A stretch of DNA of 41,875 nt from Gordonia sihwensis NBRC 108236 (GTDB taxonomy: Bacteria; Actinomycetota; Actinomycetes; Mycobacteriales; Mycobacteriaceae). The notes below the pieces were generated by a model, which saw only the letters and a program-made list of their open reading frames with translations, did no database searches and was not told the origin of the DNA. The stretch is from the NCBI RefSeq assembly GCF_000333035.1, contig NZ_BANU01000031.1, positions 1 through 41,875 on the forward strand, written 5' to 3'. How positions within the stretch are numbered: the first letter of the stretch is position 1; every line of letters starts with the position of its first letter. Of the stretch, positions 7,612 to 17,075 are shown piece after piece. The position numbers and the translations under genes are program-made.

Positions 7612-8232
7612 ATGACAGTTCCCTTGACCCCGCCGTCCGACAAGCGACGCCGCCGAACACATGACGCGGTGCTCGACGCAGCCGCAGAACTCTTCGCCGA
7701 CCAGGGGTTCCGCCGCACGTCCGTCGACCAACTCGCCCACGCGGCCGACGTGGCGCTGAGCTCTATCTACTCGAACTTCCCGGGCGGCAAAGCCGACGTG
7801 TATGTGGCGCTGGCATGCCGAATCGCCCGCGACCACGTGGAGCGGATGGAGGCGGCGATCGCTTCCGCGGAAGAGGCCGTGGAACTCGCCGTCCTCGACG
7901 AGTACCTGCTCTTCCACGCCGACAATCCGCTGGCCTTCCGGGCGCTGGGACTGGTCGACGTCGGTCCGGACGATTCCGAGCTCGTCGACCAGGCGCGGGC
8001 GATGATCCGCGGGCTGCTCGGCGGGCTCGTCGAGCAGGTGGTCGGAGCGTCGGCCCTGCCGCCCCGCGCGGCGAGACTCGAGGCGCTGCGGCTCTGGGGT
8101 ACGGCGAACGGCATGATCTCCCTGCGTGCACAGGGGTTCACCGACGCGGCCGAGTTCGACGCCTTGCTCGCGTCGGTCCGCGGTGAGCTGGCCGACCGTG
8201 TCGACGGCGCGCACCGGATCGGCGCGCGATGA
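7612..8232 (+). CDS. TetR-family transcriptional regulator
   Basis: A 206-residue regulator with an N-terminal DNA-binding domain. After a basic KRRRR stretch come the three-helix TetR domain and the recognition helix segment VALSSIYSNFPGGK at about residues 47-60. The C-terminal ligand domain is not assignable. The ATG at 7612 lies 6 bases after a TACGTT -10, so the message is probably leaderless. Palindromes overlapping that promoter suggest self-regulation together with control of the divergent thioesterase gene. The stop overlaps the next gene by four bases. Confidence 0.93.
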   Translation: MTVPLTPPSDKRRRRTHDAVLDAAAELFADQGFRRTSVDQLAHAADVALSSIYSNFPGGKADVYVALACRIARDHVERMEAAIASAEEAVELAVLDEYLLFHADNPLAFRALGLVDVGPDDSELVDQARAMIRGLLGGLVEQVVGASALPPRAARLEALRLWGTANGMISLRAQGFTDAAEFDALLASVRGELADRVDGAHRIGAR

Positions 8233-8822
8233 GGGCGGGCGAACACCTGACCCCGCCGCCTGACTCCCGGTTCGCTCGCGAGGTGGCTGAGCGTGCAGCC
8301 GACGAACTCTCCGGCCCGGTGCATCAGCACAGCCTCCGATGCTGGCAGTGGGCGAACGCGTTCGCCGAGGTCGACGGCCTGGACGTCGATGCCGAGCAGT
8401 TGTGGGCGGCGACGATGCTGCACGATCTGGCGCTCGGTGCGCCCGATCACCCCGACTACGGCTGTTTCGCCGCGCTCGGCGCCGATCATGCGGCCCGACT
8501 CGTCGCGGCACACCGAGGCCAGGCGCAGGCCGAGGTGGTGCGCGCGGCGATCGCCGGACACTTCCACCCGGCCGTTCCGGCGGAGCCGGTCGCGCGATGC
8601 CTGCACTCGGCGGTCGAACTCGACGTCGTCGGATACCGGCTGAGGGAGGTCGACGGAGGGCTCGTCACGGCCACCGAGAGCGCGCATCCGCGCGCCGGGT
8701 TCGGCGAGGTGTTCACGACTGCGATGAGAACCGAGGCGAGACTGCGACCGCACTCGAGCGCGGCAGTGCTGTGGCGCGCCGGCGCGCGCGTTCCGATGGC
8801 ATTGAACCCGCTCGCGCGTTGA
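8229..8822 (+). CDS. HD-domain phosphohydrolase-like protein
   Basis: A 197-residue protein with an HD-superfamily metal site: His34 in VHQHSLR, the His65-Asp66 pair in TMLHDLAL, and later His residues in AAHRG and GHFHP. HD proteins hydrolyse phosphate esters or, in some branches, nitriles such as cyanamide; the substrate here is unknown. The ATG at 8229 overlaps the tetR stop (ATGA), so the two are co-translated and probably share regulation. The C-terminal part is rich in Ala and Arg and lacks recognisable motifs. Confidence 0.75.
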   Translation: MRAGEHLTPPPDSRFAREVAERAADELSGPVHQHSLRCWQWANAFAEVDGLDVDAEQLWAATMLHDLALGAPDHPDYGCFAALGADHAARLVAAHRGQAQAEVVRAAIAGHFHPAVPAEPVARCLHSAVELDVVGYRLREVDGGLVTATESAHPRAGFGEVFTTAMRTEARLRPHSSAAVLWRAGARVPMALNPLAR

Positions 8823-8824
8823 TC

Positions 8825-8853
8825 GATCCGGTCGCCGGTGCGTCGGCCGGATC
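8825..8853. terminator. Possible bidirectional terminator hairpin
   Basis: GATCCGG and CCGGATC form a perfect 7-base stem with a 15-base loop between two convergent genes, just after the HD-gene stop and touching the stop of the facing gene. No T-run is present, which is usual for actinobacterial hairpins. Confidence 0.4.
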
Positions 8854-9262
8854 AGTCGGGCAGCCGATGCGCGCCGACCGAGCGGCGGCGCCTGCCGGTG
8901 ACCGGGGCGATCGGCGCAGTGATCTCCAGCTCGCCGGACTCGGGTGCGACGCGGCCCGCGGCGATGCGCTCGTCCAGATCGAGCATCCGGGCGTGGATGA
9001 TCGTGCGGTTCCGCAACGCCGAGCGCACGGCCCGGTGCAGCCCGTCCTCGAGATACAGGTTTCCTTCGAACAGCACCACGTGGGCGAACAGGTCGCCGTA
9101 GAAAGTCGAATCCTCCGACAGCAGCTTGTCGAGTGCGAGGACGGTGGTGACGGTGGTGAGCTGATCGAGCCGGAACTGGCGCGGCGGGATCTGCGCCCAC
9201 TCGCGCGCGGTGAGACCGTGATCGACGTAGGGTCTGCCCTCGCGCACGCCCTTGAAGATCAT
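8852..9262 (-). CDS. Conserved protein of unknown function, Rv2375-like position
   Basis: A 136-residue soluble protein with no motif I can assign. It has a conserved-looking core ([12 protein letters not shown], then [17 protein letters not shown] and [18 protein letters not shown]) and a short basic tail rich in Arg. The ATG at 9262 is preceded by AGGA five bases upstream; longer in-frame starts would overlap hrcA. It is divergent from hrcA with 79 bases between, and the M. tuberculosis gene in this position is Rv2375. The [17 protein letters not shown] segment suggests a ligand- or nucleic-acid-binding role, but that is a guess. Confidence 0.75.
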   Translation of the reverse strand: MIFKGVREGRPYVDHGLTAREWAQIPPRQFRLDQLTTVTTVLALDKLLSEDSTFYGDLFAHVVLFEGNLYLEDGLHRAVRSALRNRTIIHARMLDLDERIAAGRVAPESGELEITAPIAPVTGRRRRSVGAHRLPD

Positions 9263-9341
9263 CGGGTCCTGGTCTTTCCGTCGGTTACGTAGAATGGTCG
9301 TATCCACTGTAGGCAAAGTCGTGGCATCGGGAGGTACGGAC

Positions 9342-10379
9342 TTGTCGTCGTCGACGGATGACCGGCGTTTCGAGATCTTGCGTGCGATCGTCACCGACTA
9401 CGTCTCCACGCAGGAGCCGATCGGGTCGAAAGCGCTCGTGGAGCGCCACCACCTGGGAGTCTCCAGCGCGACCGTCCGCAACGATATGGCGGCGCTCGAA
9501 GCCGAGGGGTACATCGCCCAGCCGCACACCAGCTCGGGTCGGATCCCGACCGACAAGGGCTACCGGATGTTCGTCGACCGCATCAGCGAGATCAAACCGC
9601 TGTCGGCCGCCGAACGCCGCGCGATCCTGTCGGTGCTCGACAACGGGGTCGACCTCGACGACGTACTGCGCCGCTCGGTCCGCCTGCTCGCGCAACTCAC
9701 TCGCCAGGTCGCCGTGATCCAGTATCCGGTGCTCTCCACCGCCCGCGTGCGGCACCTCGAAGTCGTCTCACTCTCGCCCACCCGATTGCTGCTGGTGGTC
9801 ATCACCGACACCGGCCGGGTGGAGCAGCGGATGGTGACCCTCTCCGAGGAGATCGACGAGGACAACCTGGTGCGGGTGCGCGACATGTTCTCCACGGCCC
9901 TGGACGGCAAGCGGCTCGAAGACGCCTCGGTGGCGGTCGCCGAACTGGCGACCACCGCGCCCGCGGACCTGCGCGAGGCGGTCATCACCATCGCCACCGT
10001 GTTGGTCGAGACCCTCGTGGAACGCGGAGACGACCGGCTCGTCCTCGGCGGCACGTCGAACCTCGCGCGGTCGGCGGCCGACTTCTCCTCGAACATGGGC
10101 GGCATGGACATCGTGCTCGACGCGCTCGAAGAGCAGGTGGTGGTCCTCAAGCTGCTCGCGCACACGCAGCGGACCGGAAAGGTCACCGTCCAGATCGGCG
10201 AGGAGACCAACACCGAGAACCTCCGGAGCACCTCGGTGGTCTCGACCGGGTACGGTGCTTCGGGCACCGTCTTCGGCAGTGTCGGTGTGGTTGGACCCAC
10301 CCGAATGGACTATCCGGGAACAATCGCATCGGTGGCGGCGGTTGCGAAATACGTCGGCGAAGTCCTCGCCGACCGTTAG
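9342..10379 (+). CDS. hrcA: Heat-inducible transcription repressor HrcA
   Basis: A 345-residue repressor of chaperone genes. The N-terminal winged helix contains [24 protein letters not shown] in pieces and [13 protein letters not shown], the signature segments of the family. I choose the TTG at 9342 because GGGAGG lies seven bases upstream and translation then begins [13 protein letters not shown], as in relatives; an ATG at 9294 in the same frame is less likely. A TAGAAT hexamer at 9290-9295 could be the -10. No CIRCE element (TTAGCACTC-N9-GAGTGCTAA) is visible upstream. It heads a run with dnaJ, rsmE and further housekeeping genes. Confidence 0.95.
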   Translation: MSSSTDDRRFEILRAIVTDYVSTQEPIGSKALVERHHLGVSSATVRNDMAALEAEGYIAQPHTSSGRIPTDKGYRMFVDRISEIKPLSAAERRAILSVLDNGVDLDDVLRRSVRLLAQLTRQVAVIQYPVLSTARVRHLEVVSLSPTRLLLVVITDTGRVEQRMVTLSEEIDEDNLVRVRDMFSTALDGKRLEDASVAVAELATTAPADLREAVITIATVLVETLVERGDDRLVLGGTSNLARSAADFSSNMGGMDIVLDALEEQVVVLKLLAHTQRTGKVTVQIGEETNTENLRSTSVVSTGYGASGTVFGSVGVVGPTRMDYPGTIASVAAVAKYVGEVLADR

Positions 10380-10412
10380 TTGATGTCTTGATTGCGAAGG
10401 ACCTAATTCACC

Positions 10413-11564
10413 GTGGCTCGTGACTACTACGGAATTCTGGGCGTGTCTGCAGGCGCGTCGGACCAGGAGATCAAGCGTGCGTACCGCAAGCTGGCTCGCG
10501 AACTGCACCCCGACGTCAACCCCGACGCCGAGGATAAGTTCAAAGAGGTCACGACCGCCTACGAGGTGCTCTCCGATCCCGAGCGCCGGCGCATCGTCGA
10601 CGCGGGCGGCGACCCCCTGGCGGGCCCGAGCGGCGGCTTCGGAGGCGATCCGTTCGGTGCGGGCGGGCTCGGCGACATCTTCCAGACTTTCTTCGGTGGG
10701 GCCACTGGCGGCTTCGGGGGCGGCCGCGGTCCCCGGGGACGGGTGCGCCCCGGTGAACCCGCACTGGTGGGCGTCAGTCTGACCCTGGAGGAGATCGCGG
10801 CGGGCGCACGCAAGGAGATCACGGTCGACACCGCGGTCCTGTGCGATACGTGCAAGGGATCGGGCACCCGCGACGATTCGAAGCCGGTGACCTGCGCGAC
10901 GTGCAAGGGCGCCGGTGAGATCCAGGCCGTGCAGCGGTCCTTCCTCGGCCAGGTGATGACGGTGCGCGAATGCCCGGAGTGTCACGGGGTCGGAGAGACC
11001 ATCCCCGATCCGTGCCTCAAGTGCGGCGGCGACGGCCGCGTCCGTTCGCGCCGCACGATGACCGTGAAGATCCCGGCCGGCGTCCAGGACGGCATGCGCG
11101 TGCGACTGGCCGGGCAGGGCGAGGTGGGCCCCGGCGGAGGCCCGGCGGGCGATCTCTACGTGGAGGTCTCCGAGCAGGCCGACGACGTCTTCGTCCGTGA
11201 CGGCGACGATCTGCACTGCACCGTCCGGGTGCCGATGGTCGACGCGGCGCTGGGCACCGAACTCACCGTCGACACCGTGCTCGGCGGCTCCGCGACCCTC
11301 ACCGTCGAACCCGGCACCCAGCCCGGCACCGTCGTCCGGGTGCGCGGCCAGGGTCTGCCGCATCTGAACTCCGGTGTGCGCGGCGACCTGCACGCACATC
11401 TGGACGTGGTGGTGCCGAAGCGGATCGACGGACGCCAGAGCGACCTGCTCCGCGAACTGCGCGAGGTCTCCGGCGAGGAAGTGGAACTTGTGACCGCCAC
11501 CTCCAAGGCCGCCGCCAACGGCGGACTCTTCTCCAAGCTGCGTAACGCCTTCGCCGGCCGATGA
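10413..11564 (+). CDS. dnaJ: Co-chaperone DnaJ (DnaJ2 type)
   Basis: A 383-residue full-length DnaJ. The J domain (residues 1-66) carries HPD at 32-34; a Gly/Phe-rich linker spans about 70-110; four zinc-binding CxxCxGxG repeats begin at Cys144, Cys161, Cys187 and Cys201; the C-terminal substrate domains follow. It stimulates DnaK and holds unfolded proteins in the cytosol. The GTG at 10413 follows AAGGA at a slightly long spacing. The gene is 33 bases after hrcA and overlaps rsmE by four bases. As in M. tuberculosis dnaJ2, it is linked to hrcA rather than to dnaK. Confidence 0.96.
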   Translation: MARDYYGILGVSAGASDQEIKRAYRKLARELHPDVNPDAEDKFKEVTTAYEVLSDPERRRIVDAGGDPLAGPSGGFGGDPFGAGGLGDIFQTFFGGATGGFGGGRGPRGRVRPGEPALVGVSLTLEEIAAGARKEITVDTAVLCDTCKGSGTRDDSKPVTCATCKGAGEIQAVQRSFLGQVMTVRECPECHGVGETIPDPCLKCGGDGRVRSRRTMTVKIPAGVQDGMRVRLAGQGEVGPGGGPAGDLYVEVSEQADDVFVRDGDDLHCTVRVPMVDAALGTELTVDTVLGGSATLTVEPGTQPGTVVRVRGQGLPHLNSGVRGDLHAHLDVVVPKRIDGRQSDLLRELREVSGEEVELVTATSKAAANGGLFSKLRNAFAGR

Positions 11565-12313
11565 CGCCGCCGCTCTTCTGGGTCGACGAGGTGCCGCGCG
11601 CCGGCGACACCACGGTGCTGTCCGGCCCGGAGGGCAGACATGCGGTGACCGTCACGCGGATCGGTGCCGGTGAGACGGTGACCCTCGGCGACGGACGCGG
11701 AACCACCGCCGAGTGCGAGGTGATCGAGGTCGGCGGAAAGGACCGGCTCACCGTCCGCGTCGGCCGGGTACAGGTCCACCCCCGTCCCAAGCCGCTGGTG
11801 ACGGTCGTGCAGGCGCTGCCGAAGGCTGAGCGCAGCGATCTCGCCGTCGACCTGATGACGGAGGCCGGGGTCGACGCGATCGTGCCGTGGCAGTCGGCTC
11901 GCACCATCGCCCGCTGGAGCGGCGTGAAGGCCGTCAAGGGTGTGGAGAAGTGGCGTGCCACCGCGGCCACCGCGGCCAAGCAGGCGCGCCGGGCGTGGAT
12001 CCCCGAGGTCGCCGATCTGGCCGGCACCACCGACGTGCGCGAGCTGGCGGCACGGGTGGCCGCCGACGGAGGGATCGTCGCGCTGCTTCATGAGGACGGC
12101 GCGGTCGCGTTCCGTTCGCTGGATTTCGCCGAGGTGCCCGAGGTGCTTCTCGTGGTGGGGCCCGAAGGCGGACTGGCGGAGGCGGAGATCGCCGACCTCA
12201 CCGCCCTGGGTGCGGTGCCGGTGGTGCTGGGTCCGGAGGTGCTGCGTACCGTCGCCGCCGGAGCGGTGGCGCTCGGCGCTCTCGGCGCGGTCACCGACCG
12301 CTGGACTCGATAA
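11561..12313 (+). CDS. rsmE: 16S rRNA (uracil(1498)-N3)-methyltransferase RsmE
   Basis: A 250-residue SPOUT-fold methyltransferase. The N-terminal PUA-like part contains [19 protein letters not shown]; the SAM-binding knot shows [13 protein letters not shown] and [11 protein letters not shown] near the C-terminus. The family methylates N3 of U1498 in 16S rRNA. The last motif reads LRTVAA where many relatives have LRTETA. Start ATG at 11561 overlaps the dnaJ stop (ATGA). Confidence 0.94.
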   Translation: MTPPLFWVDEVPRAGDTTVLSGPEGRHAVTVTRIGAGETVTLGDGRGTTAECEVIEVGGKDRLTVRVGRVQVHPRPKPLVTVVQALPKAERSDLAVDLMTEAGVDAIVPWQSARTIARWSGVKAVKGVEKWRATAATAAKQARRAWIPEVADLAGTTDVRELAARVAADGGIVALLHEDGAVAFRSLDFAEVPEVLLVVGPEGGLAEAEIADLTALGAVPVVLGPEVLRTVAAGAVALGALGAVTDRWTR

Positions 12314-12324
12314 AAGGACATCTG

Positions 12325-13083
12325 TTGCGTCGCAAGAAGATTCACTATGGCGATCAGCCAAGCCAGTTCGGCCACCTGTATCTTCCGGAACGGGGGCCGG
12401 CCGAGTGCGCGCCGCTCGTCGTCCTGGTGCACGGCGGATACTGGTCCACCGAGTACTCGCTGGTGATCAACACACCGGTCGCCCGCGACCTGGCGCAGCG
12501 CGGGGCGGCGGTCTGGAACATCGAGTACCGCAGGGTGGAAGAGACCGGCGGCGGCTGGCCGGGTACCGGGCGCGATGTGGTCGCGGCGATCCGTGCCCTC
12601 GACGGTCCGGTCGCCGAACAGTTGGCGATCGACGGCGTCAAGGTCGATCGCAAGAACGTCGCCGTCGTCGGACACTCGGCGGGCGGACAACTCGCGGTCT
12701 GGGCGGTCGCGCAGACCGACGCGAGAGCGGGCGGCTTCCGCATCGCGACGGTGGTGCCGCAGTCCGCGGTCCTCGACTTCACCGGCGGCGCCTCCGACCG
12801 CCCGTCGGTCCGTCGGTTGATGGGCGTCTCGTTCGAGGAGGCGCCGGACCGCTACGCGGCGGCGTCGCCCGCCTGCCAGCCGCCCTTCGACGCGCTGGTG
12901 GCCGCCGTGCACACGGCCGACGACGCCTCGGTGCCGATCGAGCTGAGCCGCCGCTACGTGGAGGGGGCCGCCGCGCGCGGTCAGCGGGCGGTGCTCTACG
13001 AGGTGCCGGGGGAGGGGCACGACGCCTTCGTCGATCCGCGCAGCGCGGCGCACCGGCAGACCCTGCGGGTGCTCGGCATCTGA
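12325..13083 (+). CDS. Alpha/beta hydrolase, kynurenine-formamidase-like
   Basis: A 252-residue alpha/beta hydrolase. HGGYWS near residue 35 is the oxyanion segment seen in kynurenine formamidases and related esterases, GHSAGG near residue 111 holds the nucleophile serine, and GEGHDAF near the C-terminus holds the catalytic histidine. The start is the TTG at 12325, with AAAGGA eight bases upstream. It begins 11 bases after rsmE and likely shares its transcript. No kyn pathway neighbour is present, so a broader esterase or amidase role is equally possible. Confidence 0.8.
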   Translation: MRRKKIHYGDQPSQFGHLYLPERGPAECAPLVVLVHGGYWSTEYSLVINTPVARDLAQRGAAVWNIEYRRVEETGGGWPGTGRDVVAAIRALDGPVAEQLAIDGVKVDRKNVAVVGHSAGGQLAVWAVAQTDARAGGFRIATVVPQSAVLDFTGGASDRPSVRRLMGVSFEEAPDRYAAASPACQPPFDALVAAVHTADDASVPIELSRRYVEGAAARGQRAVLYEVPGEGHDAFVDPRSAAHRQTLRVLGI

Positions 13084-13135
13084 CCGGCGACGGCGGCCGC
13101 GGGCGTACTCGCTCGCACCCGGCGATCACCGGCGA

Positions 13136-13141
13136 TAGACT
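13136..13141 (+). promoter_or_regulatory. Candidate -10 element before phoH
   Basis: TAGACT lies about 60 bases before the phoH GTG, in the 118-base gap that separates phoH from the preceding hydrolase. No matching -35 is evident. It could let phoH-ybeY-CBS-era be expressed independently of the hrcA run. Confidence 0.35.
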
Positions 13142-13201
13142 TGAGCGAATCCACACAAGCGTGCGACCGCCCGCCGACCGACCCCGGGGAGACGAAACTC
13201 A

Positions 13202-14248
13202 GTGACTGACGACAACCGCGACGACCCGACGGCCGCGGCGGTGACCAGTTCGAATATCGAGGTTCCCCAGGACCTGGCGGTGGGGCTGCTCGGTGCGGCC
13301 GACGTCAACCTCCGCACCCTGGAGGTGCAGCTGCCCGCCGACATCCACGTCCGCGGCAATCTGATCACGCTCACCGGCGTACCCGCCGACGTGGCCGCGT
13401 CCGAACGGGTGATCGCCGAACTGGTCCGCGTGGTGCGCGGAGGGACCACACTCACCCCCGACCTGGTGCGTCAGAGCCTGTCGATCCTGGCCACGAGCGA
13501 TTCGGAGACCCCCGCCGATGTGCTGAGCCTCGACATCATCTCGCGGCGCGGCAAGGTGATCCGCCCCAAGACGCTCAATCAGAAGCGGTACGTCGACGCG
13601 ATCGACGAGAACACGATCGTCTTCGGAATCGGACCCGCGGGCACGGGCAAGACCTACCTCGCGATGGCCAAGGCGGTGCAGGCACTGCAGACCAAGCAGG
13701 TCAGTCGCATCATCCTGACCCGTCCCGCGGTGGAGGCGGGAGAACGGCTCGGCTTCCTGCCCGGCACGCTCCATCAGAAGATCGACCCGTACCTGCGCCC
13801 GCTCTACGACGCGCTCCACGACATGATGGATCCGGAGGCCATCCCCAAGCTGATGGAGGCCGGTGTCATCGAGGTGGCGCCGCTGGCCTACATGCGCGGC
13901 CGGACGATCAACGACGCCTTCATCATTCTCGACGAGGCTCAGAACACCACGGGCGAGCAGATGAAGATGTTCCTCACCCGCCTGGGCTTCGGCGCCAAGA
14001 TCGTCGTCACCGGCGATACGACGCAGATCGACCTCCCGGGCGGGGCCCAGTCGGGCCTGCGCGCTGCGGCCCGCATCCTCGACGGCATCGACGACATCCA
14101 TTTCGCGAACCTGACCAGCGCGGACGTGGTGCGGCACCGGTTGGTGGCCGACATCGTCGACGCGTACGGCAGGGCCGAGGCTCACGAGGGCAATCGCGCG
14201 GCCCGACGCGAAGGGCTGCGCCACACGAGCGGAGGGCGTCGCCGGTGA
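13202..14248 (+). CDS. phoH: PhoH family ATPase
   Basis: A 348-residue protein. The N-terminal region of about 100 residues is followed by a P-loop ATPase domain with Walker A GPAGTGKT at 144-151, Walker [10 protein letters not shown] at 240-247 and the sensor-like [11 protein letters not shown]. The family is linked to RNA metabolism and often sits with ybeY. The GTG at 13202 has GGGGAG 11 bases upstream. It ends in a basic HTSGGRRR tail and overlaps ybeY by four bases. The phoH-ybeY-CBS-era order is the same as in mycobacteria. Confidence 0.95.
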   Translation: MTDDNRDDPTAAAVTSSNIEVPQDLAVGLLGAADVNLRTLEVQLPADIHVRGNLITLTGVPADVAASERVIAELVRVVRGGTTLTPDLVRQSLSILATSDSETPADVLSLDIISRRGKVIRPKTLNQKRYVDAIDENTIVFGIGPAGTGKTYLAMAKAVQALQTKQVSRIILTRPAVEAGERLGFLPGTLHQKIDPYLRPLYDALHDMMDPEAIPKLMEAGVIEVAPLAYMRGRTINDAFIILDEAQNTTGEQMKMFLTRLGFGAKIVVTGDTTQIDLPGGAQSGLRAAARILDGIDDIHFANLTSADVVRHRLVADIVDAYGRAEAHEGNRAARREGLRHTSGGRRR

Positions 14249-14787
14249 GCGTCGAACTGTTCAACGAGTCGGGCGTCGACGTACCCGAGCAGCTGATCAT
14301 CGAGGCGGCACGGTTCGCGATGCGCCGGATGGAGGTGCATCCGGGTGCTGAACTGTCGATTCAGCTGATCGACTCCGATTCGATGGCCGAACTGCACATG
14401 CAGTGGATGGATCTGCCGGGGCCTACCGACGTGATGAGCTTCCCGATGGATGAGCTGACGCCCGGCGGGCGCCCCGACGCGGACGAGCCCGGCCCGGCGA
14501 TGCTCGGCGACATCGTGCTGTGTCCGGAGTTCGCCGCCGAGCAGGCCAAGTCGCAGCACCACAGCTTCGAGCACGAACTCGCCGTACTCACCGTTCACGG
14601 CGTGCTGCACCTGCTCGGATTCGACCACGCCGAGCCGGACGAGGAGCGCGAGATGTTCGGGCTGCAGGGCCAGATCATCACCGATTGGTACTCGGCCCGC
14701 GACGACCGCGCGCGGCTGCTTCAGCAGGCGCAGCGCGACGCCCGGCTTCTCAACGACATCGGATTCGCCGGCCCGGAAGGGCGCTGA
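14245..14787 (+). CDS. ybeY: Endoribonuclease YbeY (rRNA maturation factor)
   Basis: A 180-residue metal-dependent RNase. The zinc site HGxLHLxGFDH is complete (His118, His122, His128). YbeY acts in 16S rRNA 3' end processing and ribosome quality control. The GTG at 14245 lies inside the phoH stop region (GTGA overlap), so it is translationally coupled. Three bases separate it from the next gene. Confidence 0.95.
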   Translation: MSVELFNESGVDVPEQLIIEAARFAMRRMEVHPGAELSIQLIDSDSMAELHMQWMDLPGPTDVMSFPMDELTPGGRPDADEPGPAMLGDIVLCPEFAAEQAKSQHHSFEHELAVLTVHGVLHLLGFDHAEPDEEREMFGLQGQIITDWYSARDDRARLLQQAQRDARLLNDIGFAGPEGR

Positions 14788-14790
14788 CGG

Positions 14791-16140
14791 GTGTCTCCTC
14801 TGCTCAGCGACATCGTCTTTCTGTGCGTTGCCGCGCTGCTGACCGTGCTTGCGGGCGGCTTCGCCGCCACCGACGCCGCGCTGGCGACCGTCTCGGTCGC
14901 ACGCGTCGACGACCTGGTGAAAGAGGGTCGGGCGGGGGCCCGGCGCCTGCACACCGTGGTGGAACAGCGCGGCACCTACGTGGGACTCGCGGTTCTGCTG
15001 CGCGTTCTCTGCGAGGTGGCCGCGACGACGATGGTCGCGGTGGTCGCGGTCGACGCGCTCGGCACCGGATGGGGCATCGCCGTCACCGTCGCCGCGATGA
15101 CGGTCGTCTCGTACGTGGCCGTCGGCGTGGGCCCCCGCACCCTGGGCCGTCAGAACGCGTACTCCATCTCGCTCGTCGCCGGACCGATCCTGACGGCGGT
15201 CGGAGTCCTGCTGCGTCCGGTGACCCGGCTGCTGATCCTCATGGGCAACGCGCTGACCCCCGGCAAGGGCTACCGGAACGGGCCGTTCGCGACGGAGGTC
15301 GAGGTGCGCGAGGTGGTCGACATGGCTCAGCAGCGGGGCGTGGTCGACGCCGACGAGCGACGCATGATCCAGTCCGTGTTCGAGTTCGGCGACACCGACG
15401 CCCGCGAGGTGATGGTGCCCCGCCCCGAGATGGTGTGGATCGAGCACGACAAGTCGGCGGCTCAGGCGATGAGTCTCGCGGTCCGGTCGGGCCACTCGCG
15501 GATCCCGGTGATCGGTGAGAACCCCGACGACGTCCTCGGTGTGGTGTATCTCAAGGACGTCGTCGAACGCCTGCTGCCGCAGCTGTCGAGCGCGGCGCGC
15601 GGAGTCTCCGTCGAGGAGGTGATGCGCGACGCCGAGTTCGTGCCGGACTCCAAACCGCTCGACGACGTCCTCTCGGACATGCAGGCCAACCGGAATCACA
15701 TGGCGCTGCTGGTGGACGAGTACGGCGGCATCGCCGGGCTCGTCACGATCGAGGACGTCCTGGAGGAGATCGTCGGCGAGATCACCGACGAGTACGACAC
15801 GGACGAGGTCGCCCCCATCGAGAAGCTGGGGGACGACGTGTACCGAGTGTCCTCGCGGCTGCCGGTGGAGGATCTCGAAGAACTGTTCGGCACCGAGATC
15901 GACCTCGATCTCGACGACGTCGACACCGTGGGCGGGCTGCTGGCCCTGCGCCTGGGCCGGGTGCCGCTGCCCGGCGCCAAGGTGAAGGTCGACGGACTGC
16001 GGATGATCGCCGAAGGCGGTCCCAACCGGCTCGGCCGCCAGCGCATCACCTCCGTCGTCGTACGGCGGTCCAAGAAGTCAGCTCCCGCCGTCCCGGCGAG
16101 CGAGGGGTCCGGCGAGACGAACGACCTGAAGGAGAACTGA
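14791..16140 (+). CDS. CNNM/CorC-type membrane protein with CBS domains
   Basis: A 449-residue inner-membrane protein. An N-terminal DUF21 domain with about four hydrophobic segments (roughly residues 4-26, 62-82, 88-110, 128-150) is followed by two CBS domains ([12 protein letters not shown] near 205, [19 protein letters not shown] near 315) and a C-terminal CorC/HlyC domain. Relatives take part in magnesium or cobalt efflux or homeostasis. The GTG at 14791 lies three bases after ybeY, and era starts two bases after its stop. Confidence 0.9.
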   Translation: MSPLLSDIVFLCVAALLTVLAGGFAATDAALATVSVARVDDLVKEGRAGARRLHTVVEQRGTYVGLAVLLRVLCEVAATTMVAVVAVDALGTGWGIAVTVAAMTVVSYVAVGVGPRTLGRQNAYSISLVAGPILTAVGVLLRPVTRLLILMGNALTPGKGYRNGPFATEVEVREVVDMAQQRGVVDADERRMIQSVFEFGDTDAREVMVPRPEMVWIEHDKSAAQAMSLAVRSGHSRIPVIGENPDDVLGVVYLKDVVERLLPQLSSAARGVSVEEVMRDAEFVPDSKPLDDVLSDMQANRNHMALLVDEYGGIAGLVTIEDVLEEIVGEITDEYDTDEVAPIEKLGDDVYRVSSRLPVEDLEELFGTEIDLDLDDVDTVGGLLALRLGRVPLPGAKVKVDGLRMIAEGGPNRLGRQRITSVVVRRSKKSAPAVPASEGSGETNDLKEN

Positions 16141-16142
16141 CA

Positions 16143-17039
16143 GTGACCGAATTCCGATCCGGCTTCGTGTGTTTCGTCGGAAGGCCGAACACCGGCAAGT
16201 CGACGCTCACCAACGCGCTCGTCGGTGACAAGGTGGCGATCACCTCCAATCGTCCGCAGACCACGCGGCACACCATCCGCGGCATCGTGAACCGGCCCGA
16301 TGCGCAGCTGATCCTGGTCGACACCCCCGGCCTGCACCGTCCTCGCACCCTGCTCGGCCAGCGGCTCAACGACCTCGTCCGGGAGACCTACGCCGACGTC
16401 GACATCATCTGCGTGTGCATCCCCGCCGACGAGGCGATCGGACCCGGCGACCGGCGCATCATCGACGAGATCAAGGCGACCTCGCCGCGTACGCGCAAGG
16501 TCGGCATCGTGACCAAGATCGACCGCGTGGGGCCCGAGAAGGTGGCCATGCAGTTGATGGAGCTGTCGAAGCTGATGGGCCCCGACGCCGAGGTGGTGCC
16601 GTGCTCGGCGAAGTCGGGCAAGCAACTCGACGTGCTGGGCGACGTCCTCGTCTCGCTCTGCGAGGAGGGCCCGGCGTTCTACCCGGACGGCGAGCTCACC
16701 GACGAACCGGAGCAGGTGCTGATGGCGGAGTTCATCCGCGAGGCCGCGCTGGAAGGAGTCCGGGACGAGCTTCCGCATTCGCTGGCGGTGGTCATCGAAG
16801 AGGTGATTCCCCGCGAGGACTCCGAGGTCGTCGACGTGCACGCCATCCTCTACGTCGAACGCGATTCCCAGAAGGGGATCGTGATCGGCCACAAGGGGTC
16901 CCGACTGAAGGAGGTCGGCATCGCCGCGCGCGCCCAGATCGAGCGGCTCCTCGGCACCCGCATCTATCTCGACCTGCACGTCAAGGTCGCGAAGGACTGG
17001 CAGCGCGACCCGAAGCAGCTCGGACGCCTCGGCTTCTGA
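16143..17039 (+). CDS. era: GTPase Era
   Basis: A 298-residue ribosome assembly GTPase. G1 GRPNTGKS is at 13-20, G3 DTPG at 60-63, G4 appears as TKID at 124-127 (Thr in place of the usual Asn), and CSAKSG is G5. The C-terminal KH domain shows GHKGSRLKEVG. Era binds the 3' end of 16S rRNA, matching its place behind ybeY. The GTG at 16143 is two bases after the previous stop. Confidence 0.95.
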   Translation: MTEFRSGFVCFVGRPNTGKSTLTNALVGDKVAITSNRPQTTRHTIRGIVNRPDAQLILVDTPGLHRPRTLLGQRLNDLVRETYADVDIICVCIPADEAIGPGDRRIIDEIKATSPRTRKVGIVTKIDRVGPEKVAMQLMELSKLMGPDAEVVPCSAKSGKQLDVLGDVLVSLCEEGPAFYPDGELTDEPEQVLMAEFIREAALEGVRDELPHSLAVVIEEVIPREDSEVVDVHAILYVERDSQKGIVIGHKGSRLKEVGIAARAQIERLLGTRIYLDLHVKVAKDWQRDPKQLGRLGF

Positions 17040-17075
17040 GCAGCGCACGGGCGGTTGATCGCGAGTCGGCCCGGC

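Noticed and set aside
9263..9341. CIRCE operator before hrcA
   Set aside because: No TTAGCACTC/GAGTGCTAA inverted repeat or close variant is present in the gap.
9768..11399. 543-codon minus-strand frame opposite hrcA/dnaJ
   Set aside because: Shadow of dnaJ and hrcA; His/Asp/Gly-rich composition typical of antisense translation.
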